Below are positions 31,277 through 40,664 of a stretch of DNA of 64,000 nucleotides, piece by piece; the first letter of the stretch is position 1; every line of letters begins with the position of its first letter. The position numbers and the translations under genes are program-made. Source of the DNA: Streptomonospora sp. PA3 (GTDB lineage: Bacteria; Actinomycetota; Actinomycetes; Streptosporangiales; Streptosporangiaceae); contig NZ_VTZW01000003.1 of the NCBI RefSeq assembly GCF_009728995.1, positions 470,341 through 534,340 of the forward strand. Reading direction: 5' to 3'. The notes under the pieces were generated by a model, which did not search any database, was not told where the DNA came from, and saw only the letters and a list, made by a program, of their open reading frames with translations.

Positions 31277-32503
31277 GTGGCCGACGCAGACGCCGGCCGG
31301 CCGTGGTGGGGGCCCGAGGGCGCCACCCCCCGGCGCGTGGACGCCCTGCTGCGCAGCGCCGTGGCCGAGGCCGCGGGCCGCCCGCCGGAGACCCTTCCCG
31401 CGGCCGAACCGCGGCGGGCGGGGGCGCCCGGTAGCGCCCGCTACACCACGGCGCTGCCGCTGCGCCTGGCCCGCGAACTCGGGATGCCCGCTTCCCGGCT
31501 GGCCGAGGGCGCCGTCGCGCGGCTGCTCGACCGCCCCCAGGTCGCCGGGGCCCGGGTCGAGCGCGGCGGGTTCGTCGGCATCGAGGTGGCCCCCCGGGCC
31601 CGCGCCGCCATGGTGCGCACCGCCGCGGCCGACGGGGCCGGATTCCTCTACGCCCGCCTCGGTCCGCCGGAGGAGGCGCCGGTCCCCGGGTCGCCCGCCC
31701 GCACGCAGGACCCGTGGGCGCTGACCCCGCTGCACGACGCCGGCACCGTGGCAGAGGCCCGCACCCGGGCGCGCGGCGACGCCCGCCGCAGGATGCTCGC
31801 CGCCGAAGCCCTCTCCGGCAGCGGGACCGCGGACGGCGACACCTCCTGGCGCGACCCCCATCTCGATCGCGGCGGCGGCGACACCCCCGCCGCCCGGCTG
31901 CTCGCCGTGGTCGGTGAGGCGAGCGCGCGGACCGCCTTCTGCCGGTCGCCGGCCGAGCAGCCGCGCCCCGGCGAGGAGACCGGCCCCGGCCTGCCCGCCG
32001 TGCCCACGGCCGAGCACCCCGGCGCCTGGGCACTGGGCACGGCGGCCAACCCCGCCTTCGCGATCCGCTACGCCCACGCCCACGCCGTATCGACGCTGCG
32101 CTGGGCCGATCAGGTGCGGGAGGCGCAGGTGGACGGCTCCGTCCCCTCCGGCCCCGCAGCGCACGGCCCCGGACCCGGCGCCGATCCCGGCGACGCCCTG
32201 CTCGCCGCGGCGTTGGAGGCCGCCCCGGCCGCCGCGCTCGCCGGCGCCCTGTTCGACGGCCCCCTGGTCCTGCGCGCCGCGCAGCGGCGTAGCGAACCCC
32301 ATATGCTGGTCAGATACCTCGAAGGTCTCGCGGCTGCCTACCATGAGTGGCGGAATTCCGGCGGCGGACTCACCGTTGAGGCGATCGGCGAACCCGCGGG
32401 CGGAGAGTCCGCGTCGAGCCGACTGCGGCTGTGCGCCGCGGCGGCAGGCGTCCTGCGCGCCGGATCGGCACTGCTCGGCGTGTCCGCGCCCACAAGGCTT
32501 TGA
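31277..32503 (+). CDS. nrtL: ArgS-related anticodon-binding protein NrtL
   Basis: A 408-residue paralogue of arginyl-tRNA synthetase reduced to its RNA-binding ends. The N-terminal additional domain ([25 protein letters not shown] region) and the C-terminal DALR-type anticodon-binding bundle (around [20 protein letters not shown] to the end, including [12 protein letters not shown]) are present, but the catalytic Rossmann core with HIGH and KMSKS motifs is missing. It therefore cannot charge tRNA and may bind tRNA-Arg for another purpose; this is inference. It occupies the place upstream of lysA where many actinobacteria have argS or this paralogue. A tRNA-Arg(CCG) gene is 0.5 kb away. The GTG at 31277 lies 4 bp after the response regulator stop. 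Confidence 0.8.
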   Translation: MADADAGRPWWGPEGATPRRVDALLRSAVAEAAGRPPETLPAAEPRRAGAPGSARYTTALPLRLARELGMPASRLAEGAVARLLDRPQVAGARVERGGFVGIEVAPRARAAMVRTAAADGAGFLYARLGPPEEAPVPGSPARTQDPWALTPLHDAGTVAEARTRARGDARRRMLAAEALSGSGTADGDTSWRDPHLDRGGGDTPAARLLAVVGEASARTAFCRSPAEQPRPGEETGPGLPAVPTAEHPGAWALGTAANPAFAIRYAHAHAVSTLRWADQVREAQVDGSVPSGPAAHGPGPGADPGDALLAAALEAAPAAALAGALFDGPLVLRAAQRRSEPHMLVRYLEGLAAAYHEWRNSGGGLTVEAIGEPAGGESASSRLRLCAAAAGVLRAGSALLGVSAPTRL

Positions 32504-32667
32504 GCACGCGGTCGAACGGTCCGGCGGCCACCGCCGCAGCCGGCCGGCCCCGGCCGCCGCACCCTGAGCGGCCCGCCGCCGCGCCCGCACGAACCGGCCG
32601 GCGCCCCGGTCCGCACGCGCAGCCCGCGACCCAGCATGCGAAGCACCCCGAACGTCGAGAGCGAGCC

Positions 32668-34065
32668 ATGAGCCGTTACGCCCACCCCGCCGGTCCCCGC
32701 CACGCGGAGGTCCTGCCCGAGGAGAACCCCCCGTCCCCTCCGCGCGACCTGATGCACCTGGATCCGCGGGTCTGGCCCGCCACCGCCCGCCGCGACGACG
32801 CCGGCGGGGAGCTGGCCGTGGGGGGAGTGGGCGTGCGCCGCCTCGCCGCCGAGTACGGCACTCCGCTGTTCGTACTGGACGAGGACGACTTCCGCGCACG
32901 GGCCCGCAGCTACCGCAACGCCTTCAGCGAGGCCGAGGCCGACGTCTACTACGCCGGCAAGGCGCTGCTGACCAAGGCCGTCGCCCGCTGGGTGCACGAG
33001 GAGGGGCTCAAGCTCGACGTGTGCAGCGGTGGCGAACTGACGGTGGCGCTGGCCGCCGGCATGCCGCCCGAGCGCATCGGCATGCACGGAAACAACAAGT
33101 CCGAGGCCGAGCTGGCCCGCGCCGTTGAGGCCGGGGTGGGCCGCATCGTCGTCGACTCCTTCGACGAGATCGAGCGCCTGGAGCGCATCGCCGCCGAGCG
33201 CGGCCGCGTGCCCAAGGTGCTGGTGCGCGTCACCACCGGAGTCGAGGCCCACACCCACGAGTTCGTCGCCACCGCCCACGACGACCAGAAGTTCGGCCTG
33301 GCGCTGAGCACCGGAGCCGCCGCCGAGGCCGTCCGCCGCGTCCTGGCCTGCGAGCACATCGAACTGGTCGGCCTGCACTCCCACATCGGCTCGCAGATCT
33401 TCGACACCGCCGGGTTCGAGGTGGCCGCCCGCCGCGTCACCGAGTTCCTCACCCGCGTCCACCGCGAGACCGGCGCCGAGCTCTCTGAACTGAACCTGGG
33501 CGGCGGCCTGGGCATCGCCTACGTTCCCGCCGACACCCCGCTGGACCCCGAGGCCATCGCCAAGAGCCTGCTGACCATCGTGCAGCGCGAATGCGACGCC
33601 CACGGCCTGTCGATGCCGCGCATCGCGGTCGAGCCCGGCCGCGCCCTGTCCGGGCCCGCCGGTATCACCCTCTACGAGGTCGGCACCGTCAAGGACGTCG
33701 AGGGCATCCGCACCTACGTCAGCGTCGACGGCGGCATGAGCGACAACATCCGCACCGCCCTCTACGGCGCCGAGTACACCTGCGCGCTCGTCTCGCGCAC
33801 CAGCGGCGCCCAACCGGTGCTCTCCCGCCTGGTCGGCAAGCACTGCGAGAGCGGCGACATCATCGTGCACGACCTCTACCTGCCCGCCGACGTGCGCCCC
33901 GGCGACCTGGTCGCCGTCGCCGCGACCGGGGCCTACTGCTTCTCCATGGCCAGCAACTACAACCGCCTTCCGCGCCCGGCGCTGGTGGGGGTGCGCGACG
34001 GCGTCCCCCGGACGCTGGTGCGCCGGGAGACCGAAGAGGACCTCCTCCGCTTGGACGTAGGCTGA
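32668..34065 (+). CDS. lysA: Diaminopimelate decarboxylase
   Basis: A 465-residue PLP enzyme converting meso-diaminopimelate to L-lysine, the last step of lysine synthesis. PLP lysine Lys98 lies in VYYAGKAL. Further hallmarks are LHSHIGSQI, the phosphate-binding [23 protein letters not shown] and the dimer-interface motif GKHCESGD. The ATG at 32668 is chosen, giving the family-typical N-terminus [18 protein letters not shown]; the open frame runs 79 codons further upstream without homology. A moderate GAGAGCGAG precedes it. It starts the lysine/threonine block lysA-hom-thrC-thrB. Confidence 0.97.
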   Translation: MSRYAHPAGPRHAEVLPEENPPSPPRDLMHLDPRVWPATARRDDAGGELAVGGVGVRRLAAEYGTPLFVLDEDDFRARARSYRNAFSEAEADVYYAGKALLTKAVARWVHEEGLKLDVCSGGELTVALAAGMPPERIGMHGNNKSEAELARAVEAGVGRIVVDSFDEIERLERIAAERGRVPKVLVRVTTGVEAHTHEFVATAHDDQKFGLALSTGAAAEAVRRVLACEHIELVGLHSHIGSQIFDTAGFEVAARRVTEFLTRVHRETGAELSELNLGGGLGIAYVPADTPLDPEAIAKSLLTIVQRECDAHGLSMPRIAVEPGRALSGPAGITLYEVGTVKDVEGIRTYVSVDGGMSDNIRTALYGAEYTCALVSRTSGAQPVLSRLVGKHCESGDIIVHDLYLPADVRPGDLVAVAATGAYCFSMASNYNRLPRPALVGVRDGVPRTLVRRETEEDLLRLDVG

Positions 34066-34147
34066 CTGGGCCGGGCGCCCGGCGCCCGCGGTCCGGCGGC
34101 GGACGAAGTGGACGGCACGACGTGACAGAACTGGGAGTCACCCCTCT

Positions 34148-35446
34148 ATGGCGATGAAGGTGGCGCTGCTGGGATGCGGCGTTGTGGGTGCGGAAGTGGT
34201 GCGGCTGGTCGGCCGGCAGGCGTCCGAACTCGCCGCTCGGGTGGGAACACCCCTGGAGATCGGCGGCATCGCGGTGCGGCGCCCGGGGCGCGAGCGCGGC
34301 ACCGGGGTCGATCCCGAGCTGTTCACCACCGACGCCACGGAGCTGGTGACGCGGCCTGACATCGACGTCGTCGTCGAGGTCATCGGCGGCATCGAGCCCG
34401 CCCGCTCGCTCATCCTGGAGGCGGTCAAGGCCGGCAAGTCCGTCGTCACCGCCAACAAGGCGCTGCTGGCCGAGGACGGCGGAACGCTGCTGGCGGCCGC
34501 GCGGGAGGCCGGCGTCGACATCTACTACGAGGCCGCCGTCGCCGGCGCCATCCCGCTGCTGCGCCCGCTGCGCGACTCGCTGGCCGGCGACCGGGTCCAC
34601 CGGGTGCTGGGGATCGTCAACGGCACCACCAACTTCATCCTGGACCGGATGGACACCCAGGGGGCGGGGTTCGCCGAGTCGCTGGAGGAGGCGCAGACTC
34701 TCGGCTACGCCGAAGCCGACCCCACCGCCGACGTCGAGGGCTTCGACGCCGCGGCCAAGGCCGCGATCCTGGCCCGGCTCGCCTTCCACACCCAGAACGT
34801 GACCGCCGCCGACGTGCACCGCGAGGGGATCACCGACGTCACGGCGGGCGACATCGCCAGTGCCAAGGCGATGGGCTGCGTGGTCAAACTGCTGGCCATC
34901 TGCCAGCGCGCCGAGGACGGCGCGTCGGTGGGCGTGCGCGTCCACCCGGTGATGCTGCCCCGCGAACACCCGCTGGCCGCGGTCACCGAGGCCTACAACG
35001 CGGTGTTCGTCGAGGCCGAGTCCGCGGGGCGGCTGATGTTCTACGGCCCCGGCGCGGGGGGCGCGCCCACGGCCAGCGCCGTGCTCGGCGACCTGGTCGC
35101 CGTCGCCCGCAACCGGCTGGCCGGAACCTCGATGGGCGAGGGCGCCCACGACAGCGGCCTGGCCGTGCACGCCATGGGCAAGACCGTCACCCGGTACCAC
35201 ATCTCCCTGGACGTCGCCGACCGCCCCGGCGTGCTGGCCCGCGTCGCCGAGGTGTTCGCCGAGCAGGGCGTGTCCATCAAGAACGTGCGCCAGGAGGGCT
35301 CCGGCGAGGACGCGCAGCTGGTGCTGGTGAGCCACACCGCGCCCGATTCCGCCCTGGCCGCGACGGTCGAGCGCCTGCGCGGCCTGGACATGGTGCGGTC
35401 GGTGGCCAGCGTGATGCGGGTCGAGGCCTTCTCCGAGGACGTCTAG
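34148..35446 (+). CDS. hom: Homoserine dehydrogenase
   Basis: A 432-residue NAD(P)H-dependent enzyme reducing aspartate semialdehyde to homoserine, the branch point to threonine and methionine. The Rossmann start VALLGCGVVGAEVVRLV is followed by TANKALLAEDGG, the substrate-domain signature GIVNGTTNFILDRM and EADPTADVEGFDAAAKA. A C-terminal ACT domain (about 355-430, YHISLDVADRPGVLARVAEV) implies feedback control by threonine. The ATG at 34148 is used; ATG at 34154 is equally possible. It lies 82 bp after lysA and is probably co-transcribed. Confidence 0.97.
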   Translation: MAMKVALLGCGVVGAEVVRLVGRQASELAARVGTPLEIGGIAVRRPGRERGTGVDPELFTTDATELVTRPDIDVVVEVIGGIEPARSLILEAVKAGKSVVTANKALLAEDGGTLLAAAREAGVDIYYEAAVAGAIPLLRPLRDSLAGDRVHRVLGIVNGTTNFILDRMDTQGAGFAESLEEAQTLGYAEADPTADVEGFDAAAKAAILARLAFHTQNVTAADVHREGITDVTAGDIASAKAMGCVVKLLAICQRAEDGASVGVRVHPVMLPREHPLAAVTEAYNAVFVEAESAGRLMFYGPGAGGAPTASAVLGDLVAVARNRLAGTSMGEGAHDSGLAVHAMGKTVTRYHISLDVADRPGVLARVAEVFAEQGVSIKNVRQEGSGEDAQLVLVSHTAPDSALAATVERLRGLDMVRSVASVMRVEAFSEDV

Positions 35447-35771
35447 GTAGGCCGTGTTCGAGAACGGCGGGGGCGCGGCCTTCCAGGAACCCGCCGGGTA
35501 CCGCCTGGGGCGCACCGACTTCGTAAACACGACGTGGCCCGCCCCGCCCCGAAAACGCCGTCCCAACTGCTGAGACGAGGTTCCGCCGGATGCACGCGCC
35601 GGCTGCCGCCGGCCCTAGACTCGGGGGCGATGGCAAGGCCGCGCGGCGGGGTCGCAGGGCATCCGCCGCCGCTGCCGCGCACACCCGCAGGGGCGCTCCG
35701 GGCGCTTGGGCGTGCTCGCATCCGCCGAACCTCAAACGCATGTCCACCCATTCTGGCGAAAGGGCCCTGTC
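35447..35771. other. Intergenic region hom-thrC
   Basis: No gene seen in 325 bp. A hexamer TAGACT near 35615-35620 could be a -10, which would give thrC a leader of about 145 nt. I saw no attenuator or riboswitch structure. The gap separates thrC and thrB from the lysA-hom unit. Confidence 0.4.
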
Positions 35772-36836
35772 GTGAGCATGGCACGGGCGTGGCGGGGAGT
35801 CGTCGAGGAGTACCGCGACCGTCTTCCCGTCACAGCGAACACCTCGGTCGTCACCCTGCTTGAGGGCGGAACCCCGCTGGTTCCCGCCACCCGCGTCTCC
35901 GAACTGACGGGGTGCGAGGTGTTCCTCAAGGTCGAAGGGCTCAACCCCACCGGGTCCTTCAAGGACCGCGGCATGACGATGGCCATCACCAAGGCCGCCG
36001 AGGACGGCGCCAAAGCCGTCATCTGCGCCTCCACCGGCAACACCAGCGCCAGCGCGGCCGCCTACGCCGTGCGGGCGGGCATGACCTGCGCGGTGCTGGT
36101 GCCCCAGGGCAAGATCGCCATGGGCAAGCTCGCCCAGGCGCTGGTGCACGGCGCCAAGCTGCTGCAGGTCGACGGCAACTTCGACGACTGCCTCGAACTC
36201 GCCCGCAAGCTGTCGGTGGACTACCCGGTCGCGCTGGTGAACTCGGTCAACCCCTACCGGCTGCAGGGCCAGAAGACCGCGGCCTTCGAGGTCGTCGACG
36301 CGCTGGGTGACGCCCCCGCCGTGCACTGCCTGCCGGTGGGCAACGCCGGCAACATCAGCGCCTACTGGATGGGCTACCGCGAGTACGCCGACGCCGGTGT
36401 CTGCACCGCCGCGCCGCGCATGTTCGGCTTCCAGGCCAGCGGCTCGGCGCCGATCGTCACCGGTGCTCCGGTCGAGCAGCCGCGCACCATCGCCACCGCC
36501 ATCCGCATCGGCAACCCCGCGTCGTGGGTCTACGCCGAGCAGGCGCGCGACGAGTCCGGCGGCCGCATCGACGCGGTCACCGACCGCAGGATCCTGGCGG
36601 CCTACCGCATGCTCGCCGCCGAGGAGGGCGTCTTCGTCGAGCTCGCCTCGGCCGCGAGCGTCGCCGGGCTGATGCAGGCGGTCGAGGCCGGCCACATCGA
36701 GCGCGGCACCCGCGTCGTGTGCACGGTGACCGGAAACGGCCTCAAGGATCCCGACTGGGCGCTGGCCGGCGCCTCGACGGCCACCACGGTGCCCGTCGAC
36801 GCCCACGCGGCGGCCTCGGCACTCGGCCTCGCCTGA
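35772..36836 (+). CDS. thrC: Threonine synthase
   Basis: A 354-residue PLP enzyme converting O-phosphohomoserine to threonine. PLP lysine Lys64 is in GSFKDRGM, preceded by EGGTPLVPA; the phosphate-binding GNAGN loop appears as [14 protein letters not shown], and the end of the fold as [12 protein letters not shown]. This is the compact form common in actinobacteria. GTG at 35772 fits the AAGGG site best; an ATG at 35778 (start of [14 protein letters not shown]) is the alternative. Its product-supplying kinase thrB follows after 84 bp. Confidence 0.96.
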   Translation: MSMARAWRGVVEEYRDRLPVTANTSVVTLLEGGTPLVPATRVSELTGCEVFLKVEGLNPTGSFKDRGMTMAITKAAEDGAKAVICASTGNTSASAAAYAVRAGMTCAVLVPQGKIAMGKLAQALVHGAKLLQVDGNFDDCLELARKLSVDYPVALVNSVNPYRLQGQKTAAFEVVDALGDAPAVHCLPVGNAGNISAYWMGYREYADAGVCTAAPRMFGFQASGSAPIVTGAPVEQPRTIATAIRIGNPASWVYAEQARDESGGRIDAVTDRRILAAYRMLAAEEGVFVELASAASVAGLMQAVEAGHIERGTRVVCTVTGNGLKDPDWALAGASTATTVPVDAHAAASALGLA

Positions 36837-36920
36837 GCCGCGGCCCGCGCGGCCCGTCCGGCTGCGCGCCGCAGGGCCCCGACCGCACCGCTTCCCCCGA
36901 CCCCGTGAAAGAGCCTCCGC

Positions 36921-37898
36921 ATGCCCCAGCCGCGCCCCGCGGGGGTGCACGTGCGCACCCCCGCCACCAGCGCCAACCTCGGTCCCGGATTCGACGCGCT
37001 CGGGTTGGCCCTGGGCCTCTACGACGAGGCCGACGTCCGGATCACCGGTGACGGCAGGGTGGTCGTCGACATCGAGGGAGAGGGCGCCGGCGAGGTGCCG
37101 CTCGACGCGAGCCACCTGGTGGTGCGGGCGATGCGGGCGACGTTCGAGGCGGCCGGCGAGCCGCTGCCGGGACTGCACCTGCGCTGCACCAACCGCATTC
37201 CGCACGGGCGCGGACTGGGGTCCTCGGCCGCGGCCATCGTCACCGGCGTCATCGCCGCCACCGCGCTGCTGAGCGGCGGCGGCCCGGCGGCGGGCCGGCT
37301 GGACCGCGACCGGGTGTTCCGCCTGGCCGCGGACATCGAGGGCCACCCCGACAACGTGGCGCCCTGCGTCTACGGCGGCTTCACCGTCGCATGGCGGGGC
37401 GCTGGGGGCTGGCGCGCCACCGGGGTGGCGCCGTCCCCGCGGTTGCGGCCGGTCGTGTGCATACCGCGCGAGCGGCTGTCCACAGAACAGGCGCGCGGAC
37501 TGCTGCCGCCGACCGTGCCCCACGCCGACGCGGCGTTCACGGCCGGACGCGCCGCGCTGCTGGTCGCGGCCGTTTCCGGCCACCCTGAGTTGCTGTTGGA
37601 GGCCACCGAGGACCGGCTGCATGAGGACTACCGCCGGCCCGCCATGCCCGAAAGCCTGCGCATCGCCCGTGAGCTGCGCGAACACGAAGGGCTGGCCGCC
37701 GTGGTCTCCGGCGCCGGTCCCACCGTGCTCGTGCTGGCCGACGCGGGGGCGCGGGGACGGGCGCAAAACCCGCCGGATGCGGGGGATGACGCCCAAATCA
37801 GTGCCGACCTGGTTGATTCAATTCGAGAGCGGACGGGTAAGGATTGGCACATACGCCCCCTAGCCATCGATCCGGCTGGAGCGTGGATCGAAACATAG
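36921..37898 (+). CDS. thrB: Homoserine kinase
   Basis: A 325-residue GHMP-family kinase phosphorylating homoserine, the step before threonine synthase. The N-terminus shows VRTPATSANLGPGFDALGLAL, the ATP-binding GHMP motif reads IPHGRGLGSSAAAIVTG, and AAVVSGAGPTVLVL near 255 is the third GHMP motif. The ATG at 36921 follows GAAAGAG. Compared with shorter homologues it has a polar C-terminal tail after residue 265. It forms a unit with thrC. Confidence 0.95.
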   Translation: MPQPRPAGVHVRTPATSANLGPGFDALGLALGLYDEADVRITGDGRVVVDIEGEGAGEVPLDASHLVVRAMRATFEAAGEPLPGLHLRCTNRIPHGRGLGSSAAAIVTGVIAATALLSGGGPAAGRLDRDRVFRLAADIEGHPDNVAPCVYGGFTVAWRGAGGWRATGVAPSPRLRPVVCIPRERLSTEQARGLLPPTVPHADAAFTAGRAALLVAAVSGHPELLLEATEDRLHEDYRRPAMPESLRIARELREHEGLAAVVSGAGPTVLVLADAGARGRAQNPPDAGDDAQISADLVDSIRERTGKDWHIRPLAIDPAGAWIET

Positions 37899-38329
37899 AC
37901 CTGTGTCAAGGAATAGCTGTGGGCTCCGGTGATGTTAGGCTGGGTGAAGCACCAGATGCCCCCGATGCGGGGCGTGTGCTCATCCGCCACAGTGTTTACC
38001 GCGTCCAAGGTGTACGTGGTCTTGGCCATGCGATCACTGCGCACGGTTATCACTGTGTGAGTTCGCGGCGCTCCCGTGAATCCGTCCACCCCGACTGTGC
38101 CGCCGGCTCGCCCGACGAGAGCGGCAGAATGGTTCACGGGCGGCCCTACCGGACTCATCGCCCTCACGCCTGGCTGTACCCAGAGCCCGCCGCGACCGGG
38201 TAGGGGATCGACGGTTCCCGACACATCCGCGTGGGGCATGCCCGACCCGGCCCCCGCCGGTTCGCACCACCGGGCCGGCCGTTGAAGACACGATGACGGC
38301 CTGAGCCCGCTCCTTGGGAAGGACCCTTA
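37899..38329 (+). promoter_or_regulatory. Rho leader/promoter region
   Basis: A gap of 431 bp before rho with no convincing gene. TGTTAGGCT (37933-37941) is an extended -10 with TAGGCT, which would give rho a leader of about 380 nt. Long rho leaders are common and often autoregulatory through Rho itself. AT-richer patches occur at 37990-38060. No Shine-Dalgarno plus ORF combination was found inside. Confidence 0.45.
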
Positions 38330-40294
38330 GTGAGCGACACCACCGAACTCCACACGGACGCGGCGGTCAGCAAGCAGCACGAGACGACCGCGTCCGCTGC
38401 GGACGCCGGCGACGCCGCGACCTCGTCCAGAAAGAGCACGTCGTCCCGGTCCCGGAGCCGTACCGGCGGCACCGGTCTGTCGGCGCTGAAGCTGACCGAA
38501 CTGCAGCGGCTGGCGTCGAGTCTCGGTATCACGGGGACGGGGCGGATGCGCAAGAACGACATCATCGCCGCCATCGAGGCCAAGCAGGGCGGTCCCGTGT
38601 CGGCACCGCAGTCCGAGGGCGCGGCCAAGCCGGCTGCGGACCGCTCCGAGCGGGACTCCGGCCAGAGCGCTCCCGCGGCCGAGGCGCCGGCGGCGGCCCA
38701 GGCCGGGGCGGGCGGGCGCGAGTCCGAGCCCGCGCAGGCCGACCGGTCCGAGAAGCCGGCGCGCAGCCGCCGGTCCCCGCGCAAGCGCGGTGAGGACTCC
38801 GCAGACCAGAACCGGACCTCGGACGGCACCGATCCCTCTACCCCCGCGAGCAGCGTGACGAAGACATCCAATTCCCAGAAGACCGACTCCCAGGGCGGCC
38901 AAGGCGGCCAGAGTGGCCAGGGCGGAGGCCGCGAGCGCCAGCGCAACCGGCGCAACCGCGGCAACCGCGACGACTCCGGCGGCGACAACCAGCAGCAGAG
39001 CCAGGACGGCGGCCAGCAGCAGGGCGGCGGCAACCGCGGCGGAGGCGGCGGAGGCGGCGACGACGACTTCGGCGGCGGGCGCCGCCGGGGACGTCGGCGC
39101 GACCGCCGCGACCGGCGCCGCGACCGCCAGGACTCCGAGCCCGTCATCAGCGACGACGATGTGCTCCTGCCGGTCGCCGGCATACTGGACATCCTCGACA
39201 ACTACGCGTTCGTCCGCACCACCGGCTACCTCCCCGGCGCCAACGACGTCTACGTGTCGCTGGCCCAGGTGCGCAAGAACGGCCTGCGCAAGGGCGACGC
39301 CATCACCGGCGCCGTGCGCCAGCCGCGCGAGGGCGAGCGCCGCGAGAAGTTCAACGCGCTGGTGCGGCTGGACACCATCAACGGGATGACCCCGGAGCAG
39401 GCGCGCAACCGCCCGGAGTTCTCCAAGCTGGTGCCGCTGTATCCCCAGGACCGCCTGCGGCTGGAGACCGAGCCGGGCATCCTGACCACGCGGATCATCG
39501 ACCTGGTCGCACCCATCGGCAAGGGCCAGCGCGGGCTCATCGTCTCGCCGCCCAAGGCCGGCAAGACCATGGTGCTGCAGTCGATCGCCAACGCGATCAC
39601 CGAGAACAACCCGGAGACTCACCTGATGGTCGTGCTCGTCGACGAGCGGCCGGAAGAGGTCACCGACATGCAGCGCACGGTCAAGGGCGAGGTCATCCAC
39701 TCGACCTTCGACCGCCCGGCCGAGGACCACACCACCGTCGCCGAGCTCGCCATCGACCGCGCCAAGCGGCTGGTCGAGATGGGTCTGGACGTGGTGGTGC
39801 TGCTCGACTCCATCACCCGCCTCGGGCGCGCCTACAACCTCGCCGCCCCGGCGAGCGGACGCATCCTCTCCGGCGGTGTCGACTCCACGGCGCTCTACCC
39901 GCCCAAGCGGTTCTTCGGCGCGGCCCGCAACATCGAGAACGGCGGCTCGCTGACGATCCTGGCCACCGCGCTGGTCGACACCGGCTCGCGGATGGACGAG
40001 GTCATCTTCGAGGAGTTCAAGGGCACCGGCAACATGGAGCTGAAGCTCAACCGGTCCCTGGCCGACAAGCGGATCTTCCCCGCGGTCGACGTCGTCTCCT
40101 CCAGCACCCGCAAGGAGGAGATCCTGATGTCGGGCGAGGAGCTCAACATCATCTGGAAGCTCCGCCGCGTGCTGCAGGCCCTCGACATCCAGCAGGCGCT
40201 GGAGCTGCTGCTGGAGCGGATGAAGGACACCAAGAGCAACACCGAGTTCCTGCTGCAGGTGCAGAAGACCACGGTGGGCGGACCCAACGACTGA
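38330..40294 (+). CDS. rho: Transcription termination factor Rho, with long low-complexity N-terminus
   Basis: A 654-residue hexameric RNA-dependent ATPase that ends transcription. After a Rho_N-like helix (LKLTELQRLASSLGITGTGRMRK in two parts, about 45-75) comes a disordered insert to about residue 260, rich in Gly, Arg, Asn, Gln and acidic residues. The RNA-binding cold-shock-like domain (YAFVRTTGYLPG) follows, then the ATPase with P-loop SPPKAGKTMVLQ, Walker B VVVLLDSITRLGRA and the R-loop GTGNMEL. The GTG at 38330 is preceded by GGGAAGGA. Such N-terminal extensions occur in actinobacterial Rho. Confidence 0.97.
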   Translation: MSDTTELHTDAAVSKQHETTASAADAGDAATSSRKSTSSRSRSRTGGTGLSALKLTELQRLASSLGITGTGRMRKNDIIAAIEAKQGGPVSAPQSEGAAKPAADRSERDSGQSAPAAEAPAAAQAGAGGRESEPAQADRSEKPARSRRSPRKRGEDSADQNRTSDGTDPSTPASSVTKTSNSQKTDSQGGQGGQSGQGGGRERQRNRRNRGNRDDSGGDNQQQSQDGGQQQGGGNRGGGGGGGDDDFGGGRRRGRRRDRRDRRRDRQDSEPVISDDDVLLPVAGILDILDNYAFVRTTGYLPGANDVYVSLAQVRKNGLRKGDAITGAVRQPREGERREKFNALVRLDTINGMTPEQARNRPEFSKLVPLYPQDRLRLETEPGILTTRIIDLVAPIGKGQRGLIVSPPKAGKTMVLQSIANAITENNPETHLMVVLVDERPEEVTDMQRTVKGEVIHSTFDRPAEDHTTVAELAIDRAKRLVEMGLDVVVLLDSITRLGRAYNLAAPASGRILSGGVDSTALYPPKRFFGAARNIENGGSLTILATALVDTGSRMDEVIFEEFKGTGNMELKLNRSLADKRIFPAVDVVSSSTRKEEILMSGEELNIIWKLRRVLQALDIQQALELLLERMKDTKSNTEFLLQVQKTTVGGPND

Positions 40295-40332
40295 CGCCCG
40301 TGCGGCCGCCCGCCGGCGGCCGCGCACGGGCG
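40295..40332 (+). terminator. First hairpin after rho
   Basis: CGCCCGTGCGGCCG pairs with CGGCCGCGCACGGGCG apart from a small bulge, starting right at the stop codon. Confidence 0.6.
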
Positions 40333-40390
40333 CGCGGCAGCGCGCGGGGACCCGCCCGGGCGCGTGCGTGCGCAACCGGCGGTGTGGACA

Positions 40391-40425
40391 GCGCCGCCTC
40401 CCGACCCGGTGCCGGGAGGCGGCGC
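40391..40425 (+). terminator. Second hairpin after rho
   Basis: GCGCCGCCTCCCG (40391-40403) is perfectly complementary to 40413-40425, a 13-bp stem with a 9-nt loop followed by TTCGTCGTTT. It is a strong terminator candidate. Confidence 0.8.
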
Positions 40426-40561
40426 TTCGTCGTTTCCGAGGCCCGTGCACCAGCCTTCCCTGAGCCGCCGTGCCGGTGGTCCGGGCGGCTCCGCGGACGG
40501 GGGCGCCGCCTTGCGGGTGCGGTGCCGCTGGGAATTCGTGTGACGACCTGATCTGCGGGTA

Positions 40562-40577
40562 TGTGGTCTGTGCCACA
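40562..40577. promoter_or_regulatory. Operator-like dyad upstream of lactate permease
   Basis: TGTGG (40562-40566) and CCACA (40573-40577) form an inverted repeat in an AT-richer segment about 90 bp before the permease start. The spacing is compatible with a GntR/FadR-family site such as those of lactate regulators, but no regulator gene is nearby. Confidence 0.4.
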
Positions 40578-40664
40578 CTTTGCTCTTTACCGGGTGGGAT
40601 GACGTGATCTAGGGTTCACGGCGTACTGCATACCGTGTACTCCGTCCCCCCGGGAGTGAAGCGG

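Noticed and set aside
35630-35863. Possible small leader peptide gene after TAGACT upstream of thrC
   Set aside because: The frame runs into thrC, is Arg/Pro-rich and has no threonine or isoleucine codon run as an attenuator peptide would.
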